From NCBI RefSeq assembly GCF_018332695.1, contig NZ_BOQN01000133.1, forward strand, positions 1 to 64,000: a DNA stretch of 64,000 nt, in the 5' to 3' direction. Source of the stretch: Paractinoplanes toevensis (GTDB taxonomy: Bacteria; Actinomycetota; Actinomycetes; Mycobacteriales; Micromonosporaceae). Both the position numbers and the translations under genes were made by a program. Below are positions 1 through 6,988 of this stretch, one piece after another; the stretch's first letter is position 1; the number at the start of each line of letters is the position of its first letter. The notes under the pieces are model-generated. The model was not told the DNA's origin. It ran no database searches and saw only the letters and a list, made by a program, of their open reading frames with translations.

Positions 1-41
1 AAGAGCATCCAGATGCGAGACCAGGTACGGCGCGAGGCCCG

Positions 42-767
42 TCACGGCTGCACCCGGTGGGCGTGCAGCTTCTCGTAGAACGGGAGGTGGTGCGCCAGAT
101 ATTCGCGCAGCACCGGGTGGGCCGCCACGTCCACGTCGTACGCCTTCTCGGTGCGGTGGAATCCCTGGCTGGCGCCGGCGTCGGCATGCCAGCGCTCGCT
201 GGGTTTCCATTCCGGACGGTTGGCCGGCTGCCAGGCGAGCGCCTCGGCCCGGAACGGGATGCCGAGCTGAGCGCAGTAGGCGCGCACCGTCGCGGCCGGA
301 TCGGCGATCAGGTCGTCGGAGTCGACGACGACGGGTGGCTCACCGGTGGCGTCCCAGACCGCCTTGAAGATCTCGTACTGCGCCTCGACGCCGATCTGGT
401 GCCGCCGTACGTCCGGGTTGAGCGCGTGGTACGAGGCGATCGTCGCCGCCGGGTGGCGAATGATCATCGTGTGCTTCGCGTCGGTCGCGAGGAACGCGGT
501 GTCGGCCAGCACCTCCGGGTAACGCTCGTCGGTGGTGTCCTTGACGAAGAGCGGGCCCCGCTCGCCCAGCTCGCGCAGCGCGGCGAGCAGTGCCGTGCCG
601 TCGCGCACCTCGCGCTCCGCCACCTCGACCCGGCCGAACTCCGCCAGATAGGAGAACGGTTCGTGCAGGACCGAGAAGTCACCACGCTCGCACATCATGC
701 GGAAGAAGGCGGTGGACCGGCTCCGCGGAGCGGCCCACAACATCAGGACTTTCGGCAGTTTTTCCAC
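42..767 (-). CDS. Sulfotransferase family protein
   Basis: A 241-residue protein of the PAPS-dependent sulfotransferase fold. The N-terminal APRSRST segment (about residues 11-17) fits the 5'-phosphosulfate loop, HEPFS follows at about 35, and RHPAATIASY (about 105) fits the 3'-phosphate region. The GTG at 767 was chosen because GGAGAG lies just upstream and the fold begins immediately after it; a longer frame to 878 adds residues unlike the family. It is divergent from the lysW operon, so it is at the cluster edge. Known precedent: in azinomycin biosynthesis a sulfated AmCP-bound intermediate loses sulfate to close an aziridine ring. Inference: this enzyme may sulfate a hydroxyl of the LysW-bound or released amino acid. 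A role on an unrelated substrate cannot be excluded. Confidence 0.75.
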   Translation of the reverse strand: MEKLPKVLMLWAAPRSRSTAFFRMMCERGDFSVLHEPFSYLAEFGRVEVAEREVRDGTALLAALRELGERGPLFVKDTTDERYPEVLADTAFLATDAKHTMIIRHPAATIASYHALNPDVRRHQIGVEAQYEIFKAVWDATGEPPVVVDSDDLIADPAATVRAYCAQLGIPFRAEALAWQPANRPEWKPSERWHADAGASQGFHRTEKAYDVDVAAHPVLREYLAHHLPFYEKLHAHRVQP

Positions 768-1020
768 GTCTCTCCTAAGTGTTCGGCAGGTCTCCCCATT
801 CAGTGATGCACGCGGCCGGAGGGCTGTAAAGCGTGCTGACCGCAGGTCAAACCTGGCGTCCAGCAACGTCAACGCCACGTCCGCACGACTGCACCGAAGG
901 GCCCCGCGGAATCAACGAGAAGCGACGGTCGCATTCGTCACGGTGATGGACGCGTGAGCCGGGCCGGACGGGTTCTACTGAGCCGGACCTGCTGAGTGGC
1001 ACACGAAAGGCGAGAACGAA

Positions 1021-1188
1021 ATGACGACCAGCTGCCCGGAATGCGAGTCGAGCGTCACCCTCGGGGCGACGCCGCGAATCAGCGAGATCCTGGAATGCGG
1101 TGACTGCGCGAGCGAGCTCGAAGTCGTATCGCTCAACCCGACCACCGTCGCCCTGGCTCCCAACGTCGAAGAGGACTGGGGCGAGTGA
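1021..1188 (+). CDS. lysW: LysW-type amino-group carrier protein (AmCP), 55 aa
   Basis: This short gene encodes 55 residues with two zinc-ribbon pairs, CPEC (residues 5-8) and CGDC (26-29), and the C-terminus EDWGE. That C-terminal glutamate is the residue to which LysX attaches the alpha-amino group of the substrate in the LysW system. AAAGGCGAG precedes the ATG, and the TGA overlaps the GTG of the next gene by 4 bp, which couples it to lysX. LysW normally serves lysine or arginine synthesis in Thermus and archaea. Most actinobacteria make lysine by the diaminopimelate route, so a carrier beside NRPS genes points to secondary metabolism, as in the vazabitide and azinomycin clusters. Identification is strong; the attached substrate (glutamate) is inferred from the family. 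Confidence 0.93.
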   Translation: MTTSCPECESSVTLGATPRISEILECGDCASELEVVSLNPTTVALAPNVEEDWGE

Positions 1189-2042
1189 ACGCTCCGGTCG
1201 CCGTACTCGCGTCCCGGCTGCGCGCGGACGAGAAACGCATCCTCGATGCGTTCGACCGCCGCGGCGTGACGTACGAGTACCTCGACGCCCGCACGCTCTG
1301 GCGGACCCTGCAAGGTCCGCCGGAGCGGCGGTGGAGCGTCGTGCTCAACCGTGAGATCGGCTTCGCGCGGGCGGCCGGCGCCGCCCGGATGCTGGAGGCG
1401 GCGGGCGTGCCGGTACTCAACTCGGCGCAGGCGATCGAGGTGTGCGGGGACAAGTACCGCACCTCGGTCGCGCTGCACGAGGCCGGCCTGCCCACGCCGC
1501 GTACGGCGCTGGCCCTGACCCCCGAGGCCGCCCTGGACGCCCTCGACGAGATCGGCTATCCGGCCGTTCTGAAGCCCCTCAACGGTTCCTGGGGGCGGCT
1601 GGTGTCCCGGCTGACCGACCGGGAGACCGCCGAGACCGTCCTGGAGCACGTGGCGGCACTGCCGAGCCCGGCCGCGCACGTCATCTACGTGCAGGAGTTC
1701 ATCCCGACCGGCGACCGCGACGTGCGCGCCGTGGTCGTCGGCGGGGAGGTGCTCGGCGCTACCTACCGGCGCGGCGCGGGGTGGCGTACCAACGTCGCCC
1801 GCGGCGCCTCGACGGAGCCGTGCCCGCTCACTCCCGAGCTGGCGAAGGCGGCGGTCGCCGCCGCGCGCTGCGTCGGCGCCGACATCGCCGGCGTCGACCT
1901 GCTCGAGGACGGGCAGGGCGGATGGCTGGTGCTGGAGGTCAACGCGGGCGTGGAGTTCTCCGGTTTCCACCGCGTGCACGGCGAGTCCACCTCGGTCGCC
2001 GACCGGATCGTCGACCTGACCATGGCGAGGGCGGAGGAATGA
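1185..2042 (+). CDS. lysX: LysX-like ATP-grasp ligase, LysW-glutamate ligase
   Basis: A 285-residue ATP-grasp enzyme of the LysX/ArgX/RimK group. GDKYRTS (about residue 90), the VLKPLNGSWGRLVSR nucleotide-binding strand and loop (about 127-141) and the late metal-binding stretch EVNAGVEFSGF (about 252-262) are visible. It should form an isopeptide-type bond between the LysW C-terminal Glu side chain and the alpha-amino group of glutamate, which protects the amine. The GTG start overlaps the lysW stop as GTGA. Length is normal for the family (about 280). LysX proteins usually show an N-A-T-V-E-F segment; here it reads N-A-G-V-E-F, which may reflect divergence or altered substrate choice. Function is firm at the family level. 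Confidence 0.9.
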   Translation: MNAPVAVLASRLRADEKRILDAFDRRGVTYEYLDARTLWRTLQGPPERRWSVVLNREIGFARAAGAARMLEAAGVPVLNSAQAIEVCGDKYRTSVALHEAGLPTPRTALALTPEAALDALDEIGYPAVLKPLNGSWGRLVSRLTDRETAETVLEHVAALPSPAAHVIYVQEFIPTGDRDVRAVVVGGEVLGATYRRGAGWRTNVARGASTEPCPLTPELAKAAVAAARCVGADIAGVDLLEDGQGGWLVLEVNAGVEFSGFHRVHGESTSVADRIVDLTMARAEE

Positions 2043-3085
2043 GCGAGAAGCGGACCCGGGTGGCGGTGGCCGGGGCGTCCGGCTACATCGGCGGGGAACT
2101 GCTGCGGTTGCTGCTCGACCACCCGTACGTGGAGGTCGTGCTGGCCACCTCGGACTCGTTCGCCGGCAAGCGGGTGCACAACCCGCACCCGAACCTGCGG
2201 GGGCGCACCGAGTTGGCGTTCAGCCCGCACGACAGCCTCGGCGACGCGGCCGACCTGGACGTGTTGTTCCTGGCCATGCCGCACGGGCACACCATGAAGA
2301 AGATGCCGTGGTACCTGCAGCGGGCAGGTGTCGTCGTCGATCTCGGCGGGGACTTCCGGCTGCGCGACCCGGCCGGCTACCCGCGCTACTACGGCACCGA
2401 ACACCCGGCACCGGAGCTGCTGTCCAGCTTCGTCACCGGCCTGCCCGAGTGGCACCGCGACGAACTGCGCACCGCCGACCGGATCGCGGTGCCGGGCTGC
2501 ATGGCCACGGCCGGCATTCTCACCGTACGGCCACTGGCCGAGGCCGGGCTGCTCGACGGTCCGGTGCAGGTGGACGCGCGGACCGGGTCGAGCGGGTCGG
2601 GCGCGGCGGCCGGCTCGGCCAATCTGCACGCCGAACGCAGCGGCGCCATGCGGGTGTTCGCCCCCACCCAGCACCGACACGAGGCGGAGATCGCCCAGGC
2701 CACCGGATTGCCGGTGCACATGACGGCGACCGGGGTCGAGGCGGTGCGCGGCGTGCAGGTGCTGTGCCGGGCTCCGCTGGCCGGCGGCGTCCGCGAGGCC
2801 GACGTCCGCGCCGCCTACCGCAAGGCGTACGCCGAGGAACCGTTCGTCCGGGTGGTGGCTCAGCGCACCGGCGTCTACCGCCTGCCCGAGCCGAAGATCC
2901 TGGCCGGCTCGAACTACTGCGACGTCGGCTTCTCGGTGGCCGGCGACGGAAGCCAGGTCGTGCTCGTCGGCGCCCTGGACAACCTGGTCAAGGGCGGAGC
3001 CGGCAGCGCCGTGCAGGCGCTGAACGTGCGGTTCGGCTGGCCGGAGACCACCGGCCTGTCCTTCCCGGGACTGCACCCGAACTGA
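2039..3085 (+). CDS. lysY: LysY/ArgC-like LysW-gamma-glutamyl phosphate reductase
   Basis: A 348-residue NAD(P)H-dependent reductase of the ArgC/LysY family. GASGYIGGELLR (about residues 12-23) is the Rossmann loop, VPGCMATA (about 155) carries the catalytic cysteine, and HRHEAEI (about 215) the catalytic-site histidine region. It should reduce the LysW-bound acyl phosphate made by LysZ to the semialdehyde. The ATG overlaps the lysX stop as ATGA. Context with LysW and LysX favours the carrier-bound substrate over N-acetylglutamyl phosphate. The usual kinase-then-reductase logic applies even though lysY precedes lysZ here. Confidence 0.88.
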   Translation: MSEKRTRVAVAGASGYIGGELLRLLLDHPYVEVVLATSDSFAGKRVHNPHPNLRGRTELAFSPHDSLGDAADLDVLFLAMPHGHTMKKMPWYLQRAGVVVDLGGDFRLRDPAGYPRYYGTEHPAPELLSSFVTGLPEWHRDELRTADRIAVPGCMATAGILTVRPLAEAGLLDGPVQVDARTGSSGSGAAAGSANLHAERSGAMRVFAPTQHRHEAEIAQATGLPVHMTATGVEAVRGVQVLCRAPLAGGVREADVRAAYRKAYAEEPFVRVVAQRTGVYRLPEPKILAGSNYCDVGFSVAGDGSQVVLVGALDNLVKGGAGSAVQALNVRFGWPETTGLSFPGLHPN

Positions 3086-3116
3086 CAAACCCATTCAAGG
3101 AAGGGAGTACGGAGCG

Positions 3117-3965
3117 ATGCCAGAGACCATTGTGGTGAAGTGTGGCGGTAATGCCGCCGTCGATCCCCGGCTCGTCTGCCGGGACATCGCGGAGCTGGCC
3201 CGGGGACCGGCCCGCGTGGTGCTGGTGCACGGCGGCTCGGCCGACATCGACCACCTGGCCGCCCGGATGTCCGTGGCATCGCGACGCCTGGTCGCCCCGG
3301 ACGGGGTGTCCGCCCGGTACACCGACTCGGAGATGCTGGAGGTGGTGCACCTGGCCCTGGCCGGCCGGGCCAAGCCGCGGCTGGTGGCCGAGCTGATGCG
3401 CCTGTCCGTGCCGGCCGTGGGCCTGACCGGCCTGGACTCGGGCCTGCTGCGGGCCCGTCGCAAGAGCGCCCACCGCGCTCTGGTGGACGGCCGCAAGGTG
3501 GTGGTGCGCGACGACCACAGCGGCCGCATCACCGACGTGAACGCGGGTCTGCTAGAAGCTCTGCTGGACGCCGGGCAGGTGCCGGTCATCTCGCCGCCCG
3601 CGCTGGCCGAGGACGGTGAGCCGGTCAACACCGACGCCGACCGGGCCGCGGCCGCGGTGGCGGCGGCACTGAGCGCCGACACCCTCGTCCTGCTCACCGG
3701 GGCGCCGGGAGTGCTGGAGGACCCGGCCGACGAGACCTCGGTGCAGCCGGTGTGCGCCGTGCCGGCGAAGGGATCGCCGCCGGTGCGGGGCGGCGGCATG
3801 GGACTGAAGCTGGTGGCCTCGCGCGAGGCGTTGCTGGGCGGGGTGGGCCGCGTGCTCATCGCGGACGGCCGGCGAAGCTCCCCGGTGCGGGCCGCGCTGG
3901 CCGGCTCGGGGACCCGGGTCGTCGTGACCGAGCCGGCCCTGGCCGGCGTGGGTGCGGGCCGGTGA
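3117..3965 (+). CDS. lysZ: LysZ/ArgB-like LysW-glutamate kinase
   Basis: A 282-residue amino-acid kinase family protein. VVKCGGNAA (about residues 5-13) is the N-terminal phosphate-binding strand, VLVHGGSADID follows at about 33-43, NTDADRAAAAVA at about 171 is the ATP/Mg segment, and KLVASREAL lies near the C-terminus. It should phosphorylate the side-chain carboxyl of LysW-bound glutamate for LysY. AAGGGAG precedes the ATG. A 31-bp gap separates it from lysY, and its stop overlaps the lysK GTG. An arginine-pathway N-acetylglutamate kinase is the alternative; the LysW neighbour makes the carrier-bound substrate more likely. Confidence 0.88.
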   Translation: MPETIVVKCGGNAAVDPRLVCRDIAELARGPARVVLVHGGSADIDHLAARMSVASRRLVAPDGVSARYTDSEMLEVVHLALAGRAKPRLVAELMRLSVPAVGLTGLDSGLLRARRKSAHRALVDGRKVVVRDDHSGRITDVNAGLLEALLDAGQVPVISPPALAEDGEPVNTDADRAAAAVAAALSADTLVLLTGAPGVLEDPADETSVQPVCAVPAKGSPPVRGGGMGLKLVASREALLGGVGRVLIADGRRSSPVRAALAGSGTRVVVTEPALAGVGAGR

Positions 3966-5080
3966 ACCGGACCGAGGGCTGCCCGGACACGATCGCGGTC
4001 GGTCTGCTGCGCAGCCTGATCGAGATCCCGTCCCCCTCGTACGGCGAGGCCCGGCTCGCGGAACACCTGGTGGGTGTTCTGCGGGAGTTGGGCTTCACCG
4101 CCCACGTCGACAAGGCGGGCAACGCGGTCGGCGTGATCGACCGGGGCCCGGGCCCGACCGTGATGCTGCTCGGGCACATGGACACCGTCCCCGAGCAGAT
4201 CCCGGTGCGCGCCGAGCAGAACCGCCTCTACGGCCGCGGGGCGGTGGACGCCAAGGGGCCGCTGGCCACCATGGTGTGCGCCGCCGCCACGGCGCACGAC
4301 TACCACGGCCGGATCGTCGTGGTGGGTGCGGTGGAGGAGGAGACGCCGCTGTCCCGTGGTGCCGTGCTCGTGCGGGACACGCACGAGCAGCCGGATGCGC
4401 TGATCATCGGCGAGCCGAGCGGCTGGGACAACGTCGTGCTGGGCTACAAGGGCAAACTCGACCTCGCCTACCGCGTGTCCTGCCCGGCCACGCACCCGAG
4501 CAGCCCGGCTCCGAAGGCGGCCGAACTAGCGGCGGAGGCCTGGTCGGTGCTGCTCGACCTGCTCGGCCGGGACGCGATCCGGTCCAGCTTCGACGCGCCG
4601 TGGCCGTGCCTGGTCTCGATCCGCGGCGACCTGGTCGAGGCGGAGGCCGAGCTGAGCATCCGCACCCCGCCCGGATTCGACGACGAGGCGCTGATCGAGG
4701 GTCTGCGCCGCCGGCTTCCGGACGGCGAGCTTCACCTGATCAACACCATTGCCGCCTGCCGGGTGGACCGTCCCGACCCGGTGGTCCGGGCGCTGGCCGC
4801 AGGGATCCGCTCGCAGCAGGGCCGCCCCTCCTACAAGGTGAAGACCGGCACCTCGGACATGAACACCCTGGCGGTGCGGTGGAACATCCCGATGGCCACG
4901 TACGGCCCCGGGGACAGCCGGCTGGACCACGCCGATGACGAGCACATCCTGCTCACCGATTACCTGCGCGGGATCGAGGTCCTGCGGCACGCCCTGACCG
5001 AACTGGCCGGCGATCTGCCCGGCCGGGTCCGCCGCCGGCATTTGACGCTGGCCTCGGGAACCACGCGGACGGAGAGCTGA
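3962..5080 (+). CDS. lysK: LysK-like M20 hydrolase releasing the amino acid from LysW
   Basis: A 372-residue M20 metallopeptidase of the LysK/ArgE group. GHMDTV (about residues 70-75), GRGAVDAKGP (about 91-100) and EEETP (about 125) supply the two-metal site and catalytic glutamate. In the LysW system LysK cleaves the finished amino acid from the carrier. A GTG start overlapping the lysZ stop (GTGA) was chosen. It lies directly before the split transketolase. Together the genes give attachment, activation, reduction, two-carbon transfer and release, although the amine-forming step is not in this operon (see the DegT aminotransferase at 17240-18649). Confidence 0.88.
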   Translation: MNRTEGCPDTIAVGLLRSLIEIPSPSYGEARLAEHLVGVLRELGFTAHVDKAGNAVGVIDRGPGPTVMLLGHMDTVPEQIPVRAEQNRLYGRGAVDAKGPLATMVCAAATAHDYHGRIVVVGAVEEETPLSRGAVLVRDTHEQPDALIIGEPSGWDNVVLGYKGKLDLAYRVSCPATHPSSPAPKAAELAAEAWSVLLDLLGRDAIRSSFDAPWPCLVSIRGDLVEAEAELSIRTPPGFDDEALIEGLRRRLPDGELHLINTIAACRVDRPDPVVRALAAGIRSQQGRPSYKVKTGTSDMNTLAVRWNIPMATYGPGDSRLDHADDEHILLTDYLRGIEVLRHALTELAGDLPGRVRRRHLTLASGTTRTES

Positions 5081-5083
5081 GCG

Positions 5084-5929
5084 ATGACCGATCCCGACGA
5101 CGCCGAACTCCGGGAACGCTGCCTGCGGGTGCGGGAGTCGATCGTGCGGATGTGCGCCAACCCGGACGGCGGCCACCTCGGTGGCTCGATGTCGATGGTG
5201 GAGATCCTGGTGACGCTGTACCACCGGGTCCTGCGCATCGACCCGGCCGAGCCCACCGCACCCGACCGCGACCTGCTGATCCTGAGCAAGGGACACGGTG
5301 CGATCGGCCTCTACGCCGCTCTGGCCGAGCGTGGTTTCTTCCCCGCCGACTGGCTTGACCGGTACGCGGCCGCCGACGAGCCGCTGACCGCCCACCCGAC
5401 CAGGGCGGTGCCGGGCGTCGAGATGCCGACCGGCTCGCTGGGCCACGGGCTGTCGGTCGGCGCCGGCTTCGCCCTCGACTTCCGGCTCACCGGTAGTGAT
5501 CGGCGCTGCTTCGTCATCCTCGGCGACGGCGAGCTGCAGGAGGGCTCGAACTGGGAGGCCGCGATGGCGGCGAGCGCCCACCGCCTCGACCGCCTCGTCG
5601 CCGTCGTGGACCGCAACCGACTGCAGATCACCGGACCGACCGAGGACGCCGTGGGGCTGGAACCGCTCGCCGACCGGTGGCGCAGCTTCGGCTGGGAGGT
5701 GGTCGAGGTGGACGGCCACGACTTGACCGCCCTGCACACCGCCCTGGGCGAGGCACCGCGGGTCAGCGGGCGCCCGACCGTGGTCATCGCGCACACCGTC
5801 AAGGGCAAGGGCCTGCCCTACATCGAGGGACAGACCCGCAGCCACTACGCCCGGCTCACCGGCAAGCCCGCGAAGCGTGCGCTCGCCGTCCTGGGAGCCC
5901 ACCGCAGGAGAACGGAGCAGTCCGCATGA
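5084..5929 (+). CDS. Transketolase, N-terminal (thiamine diphosphate) subunit
   Basis: A 281-residue protein matching the TPP-binding half of transketolase. It has NPDGGHLGGSMS near residue 24, SKGHGAIGLYAAL near 66, and the TPP/Mg motif GDGELQEGSNWEA (about 147-159). GGAGAG precedes the ATG. The gene follows lysK by 3 bp and overlaps its C-terminal partner by 4 bp. Split transketolases occur in many secondary-metabolite clusters. In the vazabitide pathway a two-subunit transketolase adds a two-carbon ketol unit to the LysW-bound semialdehyde (established knowledge). The same role here is inferred from position in the operon. A pentose-phosphate housekeeping role is unlikely given the context. 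Confidence 0.88.
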   Translation: MTDPDDAELRERCLRVRESIVRMCANPDGGHLGGSMSMVEILVTLYHRVLRIDPAEPTAPDRDLLILSKGHGAIGLYAALAERGFFPADWLDRYAAADEPLTAHPTRAVPGVEMPTGSLGHGLSVGAGFALDFRLTGSDRRCFVILGDGELQEGSNWEAAMAASAHRLDRLVAVVDRNRLQITGPTEDAVGLEPLADRWRSFGWEVVEVDGHDLTALHTALGEAPRVSGRPTVVIAHTVKGKGLPYIEGQTRSHYARLTGKPAKRALAVLGAHRRRTEQSA

Positions 5930-6927
5930 CTATCACCCAGCAGCCGCCCGAGGTGACCGGGCCGCCGGCCGTCATCGGGCCGCCGCCCGTGGTGGCGCCA
6001 CCCGCCCCGCGCGAGGTGCACCGCGACGTCCTGATCGACCTGATGGCCCGCGACGAGCGTGTCGTCTGCCTGGACAGCGACACCGGGCTGTTCGCCGGGG
6101 TCGACTGGGGCGCGGCCGCCGACCGGTACATCAACCTCGGCATCGCCGAGCAGAACATGATGTCGGTCGCGGCCGGGCTCGCCCGGTCCGGCCGCATCCC
6201 GTACGTACACACCATGGCCACGTTCGCCGCGACCCGCGCGCTGGAGCAGGTCAAGTTGGACATCGCCTACAACGAGGTCCCGGTGCGGATCGTGGCGACG
6301 CACGGCGGGCTCTCCGGCGGCCATTACGGCACCTCCCACCACAGCCTGGAGGACGTGGGGGTGATGCGGATGCTGCCCGGCATGACCGTGCTGGTCCCCT
6401 CCGACGCGGCGACGACCCGCGAACTGGACCGGGCGAGCACCTATCGGCCCGGCCCGGTCTATCTGCGCCTGGGCCGCAGCGGCACCCCCGACCTGCCGGC
6501 CGGCGCCGAGACGCCGGAGATCGGGCGGGCCCGGTCGCTGCGCGCGGGCACCGACGTCACGCTGGTCGCCAGCGGACCCTACCCGGTGCTGGCCGCGCTG
6601 GAAGCGGCCGGTGACCTGGCCACGGTCGGGGTGTCGGCCGAGGTGCTCGAGGTGCACACGGTCAAGCCGCTCGACACCGAGGCGCTGGTCGCCGCGGCCG
6701 AGCACACGACCGGGCTGGTCGTGGTCGAGGAACACTGGGCGGCCGGTGGTCTGGGTTCGGCGGTCGCCGAGTGCGTGGCCGAGCTCGGCCTGGCCCGGCC
6801 GGTGCGCCGGGTGGCGGTCGGCGACCACTTCACCCGGGGCCGCGGCGGCCACCGTCATCTGCTGGCCGCCAACGGCATCACCGCCGAGGAGGTCGCCGCG
6901 CGGGTCTGGGAGGTGCTCGGCCGCTGA
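5926..6927 (+). CDS. Transketolase, C-terminal (pyrimidine-binding) subunit
   Basis: A 333-residue partner with the transketolase pyrimidine-binding and C-terminal domains. NLGIAEQNMMSVAAGLA (about residues 67-83) holds the conserved Glu that activates TPP, and THGGLSGGHYGTSHHSLED (about 125) and LRLGRS (about 182) are typical. The first 30 or so residues are a Pro-rich leader that may be a linker. The ATG overlaps the upstream subunit stop as ATGA, which suggests equimolar synthesis. It is the last gene of the operon and is followed by a strong inverted-repeat terminator. Confidence 0.88.
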   Translation: MTITQQPPEVTGPPAVIGPPPVVAPPAPREVHRDVLIDLMARDERVVCLDSDTGLFAGVDWGAAADRYINLGIAEQNMMSVAAGLARSGRIPYVHTMATFAATRALEQVKLDIAYNEVPVRIVATHGGLSGGHYGTSHHSLEDVGVMRMLPGMTVLVPSDAATTRELDRASTYRPGPVYLRLGRSGTPDLPAGAETPEIGRARSLRAGTDVTLVASGPYPVLAALEAAGDLATVGVSAEVLEVHTVKPLDTEALVAAAEHTTGLVVVEEHWAAGGLGSAVAECVAELGLARPVRRVAVGDHFTRGRGGHRHLLAANGITAEEVAARVWEVLGR

Positions 6928-6936
6928 CCCTTCGAC

Positions 6937-6985
6937 CACACAAAGATCCGGTCCCGTCCACCAGACGGGACCGGATCTTTGTGTG
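6937..6985. terminator. Bidirectional terminator between converging operons
   Basis: A perfect 22-bp inverted repeat (arms 6937-6958 and 6964-6985, loop CACCA) lies between the transketolase stop and the NRPS stop. Each arm ends in an A- or T-rich stretch (CAAAGATC / GATCTTTG). It can fold on transcripts from both sides, so it should end both the lysW operon and the NRPS operon. Confidence 0.85.
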
Positions 6986-6988
6986 CGG

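Noticed and set aside
1021-5080. Primary lysine or arginine biosynthesis as the role of lysW-lysK
   Set aside because: The operon lacks LysJ/ArgD and homocitrate-type genes, continues into a split transketolase and faces an NRPS operon; secondary metabolism explains it better, although this cannot be proven without the rest of the genome.
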